DNA of 13,599 nucleotides from an uncultured Solobacterium sp. (GCA_900546285.1 URCJ01000042.1:1-13599), one strand, 5' to 3'; counted from the stretch's first letter, positions 7,443 through 13,599 are shown. Translations and numbers: made by a program. Notes: a model not told the origin generated them from the sequence alone.

Positions 7443-7595
7443 ATGAAAAAAATAATAATTATTTCACTTTTGCTTAGTTTAATGGTGGGTTTAGTTGCTT
7501 GTGGTAAAAATGATGATGGAGATAAAACTATAACGAAAGAAGATCCAGTTGCGACTCATCATCCAGATGAACACCACTCAGATGATCATCATTAG
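7443..7595 (+). CDS. Tiny lipoprotein with a His/Asp-rich tail
   Basis: This 50-residue protein has a lipoprotein signal peptide: MKK, a hydrophobic core, and the lipobox LVAC with lipidated C20. The mature part is only 31 residues, rich in D, E and K, and ends in HHPDEHHSDDHH, with seven histidines in the last 12 residues. Such clusters typically bind Zn, Ni or Cu, so a membrane-tethered metal buffer or scavenger is a reasonable inference, not a demonstrated function. GGGAG (7431-7435) lies seven bases before the ATG, and a TATAAT box is upstream, so it looks like a real stand-alone gene. No metal transporter is adjacent. It could also be the anchored remnant of a longer protein. Confidence 0.7.
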   Translation: MKKIIIISLLLSLMVGLVACGKNDDGDKTITKEDPVATHHPDEHHSDDHH

Positions 7596-7605
7596 TTTGG
7601 TTTAT

Positions 7606-7650
7606 GATTTAAAAAGATTAGGACTTGAATATTGATCGAGCCCTAATGTC
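7606..7650 (-). terminator. Terminator of the ABC transporter operon
   Basis: ATTAGG (7617-7622) pairs with CCTAAT (7642-7647); after one mismatch, CTTGA (7624-7628) pairs with TCGAG (7636-7640) around a seven-base loop. On the minus strand it is followed by CTTTTTAAAT, so it terminates the transporter genes. It could weakly stop the lipoprotein gene arriving from the other side. Confidence 0.7.
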
Positions 7651-7678
7651 GTTTCTTAATTCATATTGTGTTTTGTTT

Positions 7679-8467
7679 TTATCCAAGCATCATAGAATCA
7701 GATACAACACCTCCTGCTGTATCGAATTTATCTAATAAGTCTTTAACAGTTAGTTTTTCTTTTTCTTTACCTTCTGCCTCAAAAATGATTTTACCATCAC
7801 ACATCATGATAATCTTGTTTCCATATTTAAGTGCATCTTTCATATTGTGAGTAACCATAAAAGTAGTTAGATTGTTTTCTTTGATTAACTTATCAGTTAT
7901 TTCAAGAACCTTATTAGCAGTCTTAGGATCTAGGGCAGCTGTATGTTCATCAAGTAGTAATAGTCTAGGCTTTTGCATAGTTGCCATAAGTAGGGTTAGG
8001 GCTTGTCTTTGACCACCTGACAACAGTCCTACTTTAGTTGTTAATCTATTTTCTAGGCCTAAATCTAATTGTTTTAATAGTTCTTTATATTCTTGTCTTT
8101 CTTTGTCTTCGATGCCAATCTTTAGGCCTCTTTTCTTGCCTCTTCTTTTGGCAAGAGCCATGTTCTCTTCTATCCACATAGTGGCAGCCGTACCAGTCAT
8201 TGGATCTTGGAAGACTCTGCCAATATATTTGGCTCTTTGGAAGTCTTTTAGTTTTGTTATGTCATGTTCATCAATCATAATTTTTCCATCATCTATTGGC
8301 CAAATACCAGCGATAGCGTTTAATAAAGTTGACTTACCTGCACCATTAGAACCGATAACAGTTACAAAATCACCATCATTAAGTGTAAGTGAAACACCAT
8401 TAAGTGCTTTCTTTTCATTTATAGTATTAGGGTTGAATGTTTTATAGATATTTTCAACTTTTAACAT
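7679..8467 (-). CDS. ABC transporter ATPase, amino-acid-type (TrpZ-like)
   Basis: This 262-residue cytosolic ATPase powers the importer formed with the two genes upstream. Walker A GSNGAGKS is at residues 39-46, the Q-loop glutamine at 87, signature LSGGQRQ at 149-155, Walker B LLLLLDEH ending with D173/E174, and the switch histidine at H207. DEHTAALDP in place of the common DEPTSALDP is, as far as I know, usual in this branch. The start ATG overlaps the end of the permease gene by seven bases, so translation is coupled; an AAAGGAAC purine stretch precedes it. It is the last gene of the operon, 29 bases before the terminator hairpin. Substrate cannot be read from this subunit. Confidence 0.93.
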   Translation of the reverse strand: MLKVENIYKTFNPNTINEKKALNGVSLTLNDGDFVTVIGSNGAGKSTLLNAIAGIWPIDDGKIMIDEHDITKLKDFQRAKYIGRVFQDPMTGTAATMWIEENMALAKRRGKKRGLKIGIEDKERQEYKELLKQLDLGLENRLTTKVGLLSGGQRQALTLLMATMQKPRLLLLDEHTAALDPKTANKVLEITDKLIKENNLTTFMVTHNMKDALKYGNKIIMMCDGKIIFEAEGKEKEKLTVKDLLDKFDTAGGVVSDSMMLG

Positions 8468-9372
8468 GATTTTGTTCCTTTCTTTAAATTAGGAATAGCT
8501 AAGAAGATAGCTACTACAATGGCTGTTAACATTTTAAGATCATCGGTTGATAGACCAAGTTTTAAGACAAATTGGATCACTAGGTAATAGATGATGGCAC
8601 CTAGTACACAGGCAAATAGTTTTAGGGCAAAGTTTTTAAATACTTTGTCAAATATTTGTTCACCAATAATAACAGCTGCCAAGCCAATAACGATGGCACC
8701 TCTTCCCATGTTGATGTCCGCAAAGCCTTGGTATTGAGATAATAGGGCACCTGTTAGGGCAACTAAACTGTTAGATATTACAAGGCCAATTACTTTTGTT
8801 TTGTCGGTATTGATGCCTTGTGATCTGGCCATGAATTGGTTGGCTCCTGTGGCTCTTATAGAGCATCCTAGTTCAGTTCCAAAGAACCAATATAGAATAG
8901 CTATTACGATGGCAACAAATAGAATTACTACAATAATAGGGTTTCTTAATGATAATTCTCTAACGTATCTCGATGATACTATTAAATTATATTTATCAAC
9001 ACTGATTGGCAGGTTTGATTTAGAAAATGAAGTAGTACCAAATCCCATAATATGTAGGTTGATAGAATATAGGGCTAATTGTGTCAAAATACCTGCAAGG
9101 ATTGCGGGTATTTTAAGTTTAGTGATTAGGATACCTGTTATAAGTCCTGCTAGCATACCGGCAAGAATTGAACAGATAAGGGCTAGCCACATTGGACAAC
9201 CGTTTACTAGAAGGATTACGCATGTTGCACCACCTGTGCATAATGAGCCATCTACGGTTAAATCGGCAATATCTAATATTTTATAAGTGACATAAATGCC
9301 AATGGCCATTATGCCCCAGATTAGACCTTGGGCAATGGCACTTGGCATTGAGTTAATTAATCCTAGTAGCAT
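8461..9372 (-). CDS. ABC transporter permease (BPD_transp_2/LivH-like)
   Basis: This 303-residue integral membrane protein would form the translocation channel. About eight to nine hydrophobic segments are visible, with Gly-rich helices such as AGMLAGLITGIL and a ..GCSIRATGANQFMARSQGI.. cytosolic loop. That loop is the typical ATPase-contact region of LivH/RbsC-type permeases and their TrpY relatives. The start ATG comes two bases after the receptor gene's stop codon, and its ribosome site lies in the end of that gene. It overlaps the ATPase gene by seven bases. The length is normal for the family. Confidence 0.92.
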   Translation of the reverse strand: MLLGLINSMPSAIAQGLIWGIMAIGIYVTYKILDIADLTVDGSLCTGGATCVILLVNGCPMWLALICSILAGMLAGLITGILITKLKIPAILAGILTQLALYSINLHIMGFGTTSFSKSNLPISVDKYNLIVSSRYVRELSLRNPIIVVILFVAIVIAILYWFFGTELGCSIRATGANQFMARSQGINTDKTKVIGLVISNSLVALTGALLSQYQGFADINMGRGAIVIGLAAVIIGEQIFDKVFKNFALKLFACVLGAIIYYLVIQFVLKLGLSTDDLKMLTAIVVAIFLAIPNLKKGTKSC

Positions 9373-9374
9373 AA

Positions 9375-10331
9375 TTATTCTTCGATAGCTACGTAGTCTT
9401 CAGGAATAGTGATTCCTAGTTTTTCAGCATTTGTCTTGTTGAACTTCTTAACGAATTGAGGTGCAGATTCAATTTCCATTGTAGAAATATCGGCTCCATT
9501 TAATAGGATATCAGCTGCCATTTCACCAGTCTTGAAACCAATGTCGTAGTAAGAGATAGTAAGGGTAGCAACACCACATCCTGTACAAACGCCTTCTTCT
9601 CCGGCAAATACTGGAATACCAGCTGGAAGTACAACGTTGGCAATAGCTTGAGTATTAGCTGCGGCTGTATTGTCAGTTGGAATGTAGATTACATCAACCT
9701 TATCGTTTACTGCTTTTTCAGTTACGGCTGTAATATCATTTGAATCATTGAACACGTAGTTAACAGTTTCAATTCCATCTTCATTTAAGAATTTAGAAAT
9801 CTTGTCTACTTGGTATTGTGAATTAGCTTCTGCTGAACAGAATAAGATACCAACTTTTTTAGCATCTGGGAATAGTTCTTTAATCATGCTTGCTTGTTCA
9901 TCTAGTGGTGCTAAGTCGGTAGTACCAGAAACATTTTTAGGAACACTACCACCTAATACTACATCGTATACAGTGATAGATGTTCCAAGTACTGGGATTG
10001 TATCAGTTGCAGCACTAGCAGCTTGTAAAGCTGGAGTAGCATTAGCCATGATTAAATCAACACCATCGGCAACAAAGTTACCTACGATTGTAGAACAATT
10101 AGCACTTTCTCCGCTTGCATTTTGAACATCAACGTCTGTGATACCGTTTTCCTTTAATGCATCTACAAAGCCTTGAGTAGCTGCATCAAGCGCAGGGTGT
10201 TGTGTTGTTTGGACAACGCCGACCTTGATAGGATTCGAGCCCTGATTTGAGCCCAGGTTCGAGCCCGAATTACATGCACATAGTGCAAATAAGCAGATAG
10301 TAGCTAATAGAATTGTTAATAATTTTTTCAT
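9375..10331 (-). CDS. ABC transporter substrate-binding lipoprotein (TrpX/ABC_sub_bind type)
   Basis: This 318-residue lipoprotein receptor presents a small substrate to the permease. The signal peptide MKKLLTIL...ALCAC gives lipidated C20. A linker of three GSN repeats (residues 23-33) leads into the fold starting IKVGVVQTTQHPALD, with later motifs ..LIMANATPALQAA.., ..VGILFCSAEANS.. and ..YIPTDNTAAANTQAIA.. typical of the ABC_sub_bind family that includes TrpX. The start ATG 10331 has AAGGGAG (10344-10338) in front. The frame opens further up to a TTG inside the T-box terminator, which is not a credible start. The family is linked to tryptophan, tyrosine or other amino acids; the T-box supports amino-acid import but the ligand is open. 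The GSN linker DNA carries the repeat also found in ftsH. Confidence 0.93.
   Translation of the reverse strand: MKKLLTILLATICLFALCACNSGSNLGSNQGSNPIKVGVVQTTQHPALDAATQGFVDALKENGITDVDVQNASGESANCSTIVGNFVADGVDLIMANATPALQAASAATDTIPVLGTSITVYDVVLGGSVPKNVSGTTDLAPLDEQASMIKELFPDAKKVGILFCSAEANSQYQVDKISKFLNEDGIETVNYVFNDSNDITAVTEKAVNDKVDVIYIPTDNTAAANTQAIANVVLPAGIPVFAGEEGVCTGCGVATLTISYYDIGFKTGEMAADILLNGADISTMEIESAPQFVKKFNKTNAEKLGITIPEDYVAIEE
10232..10268 (-). repeat. Three tandem 12-bp units in the lipoprotein linker
   Basis: On the minus strand GGGCTCGAACCT, GGGCTCAAATCA and GGGCTCGAATCC follow each other without gaps. They encode the GSN-x repeats just after the lipidated cysteine. The unit is much richer in G+C than the surrounding gene and matches the ftsH tail repeat. 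Confidence 0.85.
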
Positions 10332-10365
10332 ATGTTTTCTCCCTTCATCGATTAGCTTGAGGGAC

Positions 10366-10590
10366 AAAAAAAATCGTCCCCAATAAGGACGACTTATAAT
10401 CGTGTTACCACCTTAATTTATTATTCTATTACTAGAATAACCTCATAAACCTCCAACAAGGTCCTAAGCTATAACGGGCTTTCCCGTAGTTTCCTAGCTC
10501 CATAAAGTTTTCTTTTACCTCCACATAATCGTTTGCACCTACCACGATCTCTCTATAATGCCAAAGTAGAATACTCGTTTACTTCAACGC
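10366..10590 (-). ncRNA. T-box leader (tRNA-sensing riboswitch) of the ABC transporter operon
   Basis: The leader has the full T-box layout. The T-box AAGGTGGTAACACG lies at 10414-10401 (minus). The antiterminator pairs TAAGG (10416-10412) with CCTTA (10388-10384) and ACG (10403-10401) with CGT (10391-10389). The competing terminator pairs CGTCC (10391-10387) with GGACG (10379-10375) and is followed by eight T. Upstream, Stem I has GAGTA (10576-10572), AGAGAG (10554-10549) and a distal ATCGT/ACGAT hairpin with the loop GGTAGGTGCAA. A perfect hairpin TTATTCTA-GTAA-TAGAATAA (10440-10421) fits Stem III. Uncharged tRNA would favour readthrough. The T-box bulge reads UGGU, implying a tRNA with discriminator A. 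The specifier is unresolved (see finding). Confidence 0.93.
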
Positions 10591-10596
10591 AATTTC

Positions 10597-10626
10597 ATTC
10601 TAAGACTCAGCTTGACTTAATGTCAA
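10597..10626 (-). promoter_or_regulatory. Promoter of the T-box/ABC transporter operon
   Basis: A perfect TTGACA (10626-10621, minus) is followed after 18 bases by TAGAAT (10602-10597, five of six). The start would fall near 10590, just before Stem I of the T-box. Confidence 0.75.
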
Positions 10627-10652
10627 TAATCTTTTAGAAAAGTTTTCATTTC

Positions 10653-10672
10653 TTTTGAAAATATTTTCAAAA
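10653..10672. other. Perfect 20-bp AT-rich palindrome upstream of the transporter promoter
   Basis: TTTTGAAAATATTTTCAAAA is its own reverse complement and ends 27 bases upstream of the -35 box. It could be an operator, an UP-like element or a weak terminator for the antitoxin gene. Low-complexity AT DNA makes chance possible. Confidence 0.35.
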
Positions 10673-10756
10673 TAAAAGAACATACTTTCGATTAACCTTA
10701 TGTTTTATTTAGCAATCTCATCTAAACTGATTTCTTTTATCCTTCATGGCTTATAA

Positions 10757-11014
10757 TCACCATTCATCATCAGGGTTATATACTTGGCCCTTTTCCCAGT
10801 CCTCGTTCTTATCAATTGAGAGAATATTATCTACATATCCAGGAATACTTGATAGAAATAATGTTTCTTCAATATTTTTCCAATCATCTTCAGAGATTAA
10901 AACCGCATTATTGCCTTTGTCGTTAACAATTGTGATTGGATTAAAACCAACATTAACATCGCTTACAAGTTTGTTTAATTGGCTACGTGCTTTTGTGATA
11001 TTTATTGTTATCAT
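10757..11014 (-). CDS. Phd/YefM-type antitoxin, no partner toxin seen
   Basis: This 85-residue protein begins MITINITKARSQLNKLV, the DNA-binding start of Phd/YefM antitoxins, and continues with P-I-T-I-V-N-D-K-G-N-N-A-V-L-I-S-E-D-D-W, the family's conserved strand-helix block. The acidic, tryptophan-containing C-terminus (DWEKGQVYNPDDEW) would be the toxin-binding arm. Such proteins neutralise RelE/YoeB or Doc-type toxins and repress their own operon. AAAAGGA (11027-11021) precedes ATG 11014. Downstream on the same strand, where a toxin is expected, only frames of at most about a dozen codons are found before the transporter promoter. It is therefore an orphan antitoxin, a solitary regulator, or the survivor of a lost module. 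Confidence 0.85.
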   Translation of the reverse strand: MITINITKARSQLNKLVSDVNVGFNPITIVNDKGNNAVLISEDDWKNIEETLFLSSIPGYVDNILSIDKNEDWEKGQVYNPDDEW

Positions 11015-11060
11015 ATTGGTTCCTTTTACACTTATGTAGGCTGTTTTGATGTGTTACTGA

Positions 11061-11087
11061 TTAAAAAAGCTACAATTTAGTTTATAG
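11061..11087 (-). terminator. Weak terminator after the membrane protein gene
   Basis: On the minus strand CTATAA (11087-11082) pairs with TTGTAG (11075-11070), including one G-T pair, around a six-base loop, and CTTTTTTAA follows. It begins three bases past the stop codon. Confidence 0.5.
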
Positions 11088-11089
11088 TC

Positions 11090-11461
11090 TTATTTCTTTT
11101 TATAGATTTTAATGTTGTCACCAATGTATTGGATGGTTACAAATAGTAAGATACAAGATAAGAATACAACAATGAAGTTGTGACTACTAGACATTAGAGC
11201 GAATGCTTGTAGCATTTGGACAATTACCGTAATGATGCCAAGGATGATTGCGATTAATGATTTCTTTTGTTTAGAAAGAAGTCCAATGATTCCTAATAGA
11301 ATAAGTAGTCCATCAACACCAAATAATAGTCCTTTACCAAGTGGTGTTAAGGCATTTAATAATTCTTTTTCTAATAAGAACATAAGTGATAGTAGATGTA
11401 ATGCGCCAAGTGCTATTTCAAGTGTACTTGCGATTTTTAATGTTTTTTTAATGTCGTTCAT
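11090..11461 (-). CDS. Small four-helix membrane protein, unknown function
   Basis: This 123-residue protein has four hydrophobic segments at about residues 10-29, 41-60, 67-87 and 92-113, with a lysine-rich N-terminus (MNDIKKTLK) and C-terminus (KIYKKK). I recognise no family and see no charged or catalytic residues within the helices. AAGGAGG (11474-11468) sits six bases before ATG 11461 and decides the start; the open frame upstream to 11533 would run through the divergent gene and lacks such a site. It is transcribed away from the pseudouridine synthase gene, from the opposite face of a shared palindromic -10. Confidence 0.75.
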   Translation of the reverse strand: MNDIKKTLKIASTLEIALGALHLLSLMFLLEKELLNALTPLGKGLLFGVDGLLILLGIIGLLSKQKKSLIAIILGIITVIVQMLQAFALMSSSHNFIVVFLSCILLFVTIQYIGDNIKIYKKK

Positions 11462-11483
11462 AATTTCCTCCTTATGTCTAATC

Positions 11484-11493
11484 ATTATATAAT
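11484..11493. promoter_or_regulatory. Palindromic -10 shared by two divergent genes
   Basis: ATTATATAAT is a perfect palindrome that gives TATAAT on the plus strand (11488-11493) and on the minus strand (11489-11484). Plus-strand transcription would start near 11500, the A of the synthase ATG. Minus-strand transcription would leave a short leader carrying AAGGAGG. No clear -35 box is seen on either side. Confidence 0.5.
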
Positions 11494-11499
11494 AATAGA

Positions 11500-12321
11500 A
11501 TGAAAGAAATAAAAATAAGACATGAGGGAACATTACTTGAGTATTTGATTAATGATTTACATTATTCAAGGAATGTCGCAAAAAAGATTTTAAATAATAA
11601 AGTTGTTGTCAATGGAGTAGCTACAAGTAAGTTTGACTATAAACTTAATGTAGGTGATGCAATGGTTATTGGAGATAGTGTTAAGAAGAGTGACTTGGAT
11701 ATTATCTATGAGGATGATGACTTTGTTTGTATTAATAAGCCTGCTGGTTTGTTGAGCATTAGTAATGATAAGGAGAGGGAAAGAACCGCTTATCATTTGG
11801 TTAGAGAATATGTTAAGTCAATAGATAAACATAATATGATTTTCATATTACATCGACTAGATAAGGATACTAGTGGTGTTTTGGTTTTCTGTAAGAAACA
11901 AAAATTAAGAGATGAGTTACAGGAAAACTGGAATGATATAGTTTATAAAAGAGGCTATTATGCGCTGTGTGAGGGTGTGTTTGATGATCCTAGTGGTCAT
12001 ATTGAGAATCATATTGCCTACAACAAATTTAATATGGGTTATGTGAGTGAAAGAGGCTCTTTGTGTATTACTGATTATAAGGTGATTAAACAAAATAAGG
12101 ATAGTGCCTTGCTTGGAGTGGATATTAAGACGGGTAGAAAGAATCAAATTAGGGTTACTTTTAAGGATATTGGTCATCCTATTGTTGGGGATAAGAATTA
12201 TGGCGGTAGAAAGGCCAAGAGATTATATCTTCATGCCTATGAATTGGCCTTTAGATATAAGAATAAAGATTACGTGTTCAAAAGTGATATGCCTTCTTTG
12301 TTTAGACAAAAAGAACTATAA
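11500..12321 (+). CDS. RluA-family RNA pseudouridine synthase
   Basis: This 273-residue enzyme isomerises uridine to pseudouridine in rRNA or tRNA. An N-terminal S4-like RNA-binding region spans about residues 1-60 (..RNVAKKILNNKVVVNG..). The catalytic domain follows with YEDDDFVCINKPAG, the active-site motif HRLDKDTSG (H118 to G126, catalytic D121) and the C-terminal KTGRKNQIRVTF and GHPIVGDKNYGG blocks, typical of the RluC/RluD branch. Which position it modifies cannot be told. ATG 11500 has no Shine-Dalgarno site; a TATAAT ends six bases upstream, so the mRNA may be leaderless. Its stop lies 24 bases before nagA, so the two are probably co-transcribed. Confidence 0.93.
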   Translation: MKEIKIRHEGTLLEYLINDLHYSRNVAKKILNNKVVVNGVATSKFDYKLNVGDAMVIGDSVKKSDLDIIYEDDDFVCINKPAGLLSISNDKERERTAYHLVREYVKSIDKHNMIFILHRLDKDTSGVLVFCKKQKLRDELQENWNDIVYKRGYYALCEGVFDDPSGHIENHIAYNKFNMGYVSERGSLCITDYKVIKQNKDSALLGVDIKTGRKNQIRVTFKDIGHPIVGDKNYGGRKAKRLYLHAYELAFRYKNKDYVFKSDMPSLFRQKEL

Positions 12322-12345
12322 TTAATACTGTGAAGGAGTAAAAAT

Positions 12346-13485
12346 ATGATTATTCAAAGTAAACAAGTATGGGTTGCTGACCAATTCTTTCCTTTTCAAT
12401 TAGAAATCGAAGATGGTAAGATCAAGGAAATGTATCCTTATGGTACAAAGGAAGTTGATAAGGATTATGGAGAACTAAGAATTGTTCCTGGTTTTATTGA
12501 TATCCATTGTCATGGTGCTTATACATTTGATACAAATGATGCCAATCCTGAAGGATTAAGAAACTGGAGCGAGCATATTGTTGATGAGGGTGTTACTGCT
12601 TTTTTGGCTACTACTATTACTCAATCTGAGGAAGTATTAACTAATGCGGTGAGAAATGTAGCTGATGTTATGGAAGAAGGATATAAGGGTGCTGAAATCT
12701 TAGGTATTCACTTTGAGGGTCCATATCTTGATATGAAGTATAAGGGTGCTCAACCTGAACAATATATTGTTAAGCCAAGTGTAGAACAATTCAAGAGATA
12801 TCAAGAGGCTGCAAGAGGCCATATTAAATATATTACTATGGCTACTGAGCAAGATGATGATTTTGCTTTGACTAGATATTGTAGTGAAAATGGTGTTGTA
12901 GTTTCTATTGGCCATAGTGCTGCTACTTATGAACAAGCTGTTGATGCGTTTGCACATGGTGCTAAGTCAATGACACATGTTTATAACGGCATGACTCCAT
13001 TTACTCATCGTGCTAATGGTTTGGTTGGTGCTGCTTATAGACTTAGAACAATGTATGGTGAGATTATTTGTGATGGCAATCATTCTACTTATGCTGCGTT
13101 GAATAATTTCTTTATGTCAAAGGGTCCTGATTATTCAATCATGATTTCTGATGCACTTATGGCTAAGGGTACTCCTATTGGCTCTAAGCATATCTTTGGT
13201 GGCAATGAGATTGTTATTTATCCTGATGGTTCTGCTCATTTGGTTGAGGCTGGTAATTTGGCTGGTTCAACTTTAAATATCAATAAGGGTTTAAGAATTC
13301 TTGTTGAGAAGGCAATGGTTCCATTTAACTACGCTATTAATTCTTGTACTATTAATCCTGCAAGATGTTTAGGTGTTGATGATCGTAAGGGTTCACTTGA
13401 AGTAGGTAAGGATGCTGATATTGTTGTGTTAAATGATGATTATTCAGTAGTTCAAACTTATTGTAAGGGCGTAGCACAACTTTAG
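12346..13485 (+). CDS. nagA: N-acetylglucosamine-6-phosphate deacetylase
   Basis: NagA removes acetate from GlcNAc-6-P to give glucosamine-6-P, feeding amino-sugar breakdown and cell-wall recycling. The 379-residue protein has the amidohydrolase layout: a small beta domain, then PGFIDIHCHG with H54 and H56, HFEGPYL with metal ligand E124, GHSAATY with H190, THVYNGM with H211, and ISDALMAKG with catalytic D269. A C-terminal beta strand set (KGSLEVGKDADIVVLN) closes the fold. Length and motifs are normal for the family. GAAGGAG (12332-12338) precedes ATG 12346 by seven bases. A strong terminator follows, then a probable nagB, so the two steps of GlcNAc-6-P use are neighbours. Confidence 0.97.
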   Translation: MIIQSKQVWVADQFFPFQLEIEDGKIKEMYPYGTKEVDKDYGELRIVPGFIDIHCHGAYTFDTNDANPEGLRNWSEHIVDEGVTAFLATTITQSEEVLTNAVRNVADVMEEGYKGAEILGIHFEGPYLDMKYKGAQPEQYIVKPSVEQFKRYQEAARGHIKYITMATEQDDDFALTRYCSENGVVVSIGHSAATYEQAVDAFAHGAKSMTHVYNGMTPFTHRANGLVGAAYRLRTMYGEIICDGNHSTYAALNNFFMSKGPDYSIMISDALMAKGTPIGSKHIFGGNEIVIYPDGSAHLVEAGNLAGSTLNINKGLRILVEKAMVPFNYAINSCTINPARCLGVDDRKGSLEVGKDADIVVLNDDYSVVQTYCKGVAQL

Positions 13486-13496
13486 GTTATATAATA

Positions 13497-13530
13497 ATAG
13501 GAGCGCTTTATGGTGCTTCTATTTTTTTAG
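13497..13530 (+). terminator. Strong terminator between nagA and nagB
   Basis: ATAGGAGCGC (13497-13506) pairs with GTGCTTCTAT (13513-13522) in a ten-base-pair stem with two G-T pairs and a six-base loop, followed by a run of T to 13528. It starts 12 bases past the nagA stop. Confidence 0.85.
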
Positions 13531-13546
13531 AAAAGGGGAAAAGAAA

Positions 13547-13599
13547 ATGTTCAAATTAATTAAGGCAACAAATTATGATGATATGTCAAGAAAAGCTGC
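13547..13599 (+). CDS. nagB: Start of probable glucosamine-6-phosphate deaminase (cut by window end)
   Basis: Seventeen complete codons are visible, reading MFKLIKATNYDDMSRKA. The K-L-I-K-A-x-N-Y-x-x-M-S-x-K-A pattern matches the N-terminus of NagB, which converts glucosamine-6-P to fructose-6-P and ammonia, and the position next to nagA supports it. An AAAAGGGGAAAAG stretch upstream gives a ribosome site. The identification rests on a short segment and the neighbourhood; the catalytic part is outside the window. Confidence 0.7.
   Translation, partial: MFKLIKATNYDDMSRKA

Noticed and set aside
10232..10268. Possible tRNA fragment, because GGTTCGAGCCC looks like a T-arm
   Set aside because: No acceptor, D or anticodon arms surround it, and it lies within a coding linker. 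The resemblance is kept only as a hint in the repeat finding.
10332..10367. N-terminal extension of the transporter lipoprotein from a TTG
   Set aside because: It would begin within the T-box terminator and bury the signal peptide; ATG 10331 has a proper ribosome site and a standard lipoprotein start.
11462..11533. Longer N-terminus for the four-helix membrane protein
   Set aside because: It would overlap the divergent synthase gene and its promoter, whereas AAGGAGG stands right before ATG 11461.

Overview
The window reads as chromosome of a low-GC Firmicute. Three things point there: the tilS-hpt-ftsH gene order, a T-box leader in front of an amino-acid ABC transporter, and strong Shine-Dalgarno sites in AT-rich DNA. 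The C-terminal motif of the large surface protein suggests the Erysipelotrichia, but that rests on memory of similar protein ends and is only a guess.

Layout. Bases 1-126 look like one end of an IS21-type insertion sequence, followed at once by a run of ten G. Then comes a 944-residue secreted protein with two beta-helix modules and an EF-hand/cysteine C-terminus, closed by a terminator. A four-gene run follows: tilS (tRNA-Ile lysidine synthetase), hpt (hypoxanthine phosphoribosyltransferase), ftsH (membrane AAA+ zinc protease) and an 89-residue helical protein of unknown role that overlaps the end of ftsH. After another terminator and promoter lies a 50-residue histidine-rich lipoprotein.

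The minus strand then carries an ABC importer of the TrpXYZ type (lipoprotein receptor, permease, ATPase). A well-formed T-box riboswitch lies upstream and a hairpin terminator at the end. Its tRNA is not settled: the base facing the discriminator is U, which argues against Trp. Further along on the minus strand are a Phd/YefM-type antitoxin with no visible toxin and a four-helix membrane protein.

The membrane protein and a RluA-family pseudouridine synthase diverge from a 38-bp gap holding a perfectly palindromic -10 box. The synthase gene runs into nagA (GlcNAc-6-P deacetylase). After a strong terminator the window ends 53 bases into a probable nagB.

No defence island, CRISPR array or phage block is visible. 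The oddest signals are: a short G+C-rich repeat (about GGGCTCRAAYC) found in frame in both ftsH and the unlinked transporter lipoprotein gene but read in different frames; the IS-end -35 box plus poly-G arrangement before the surface protein; the histidine-rich mini-lipoprotein; two genes whose -10 box lies directly against the start codon; and the ambiguous T-box.
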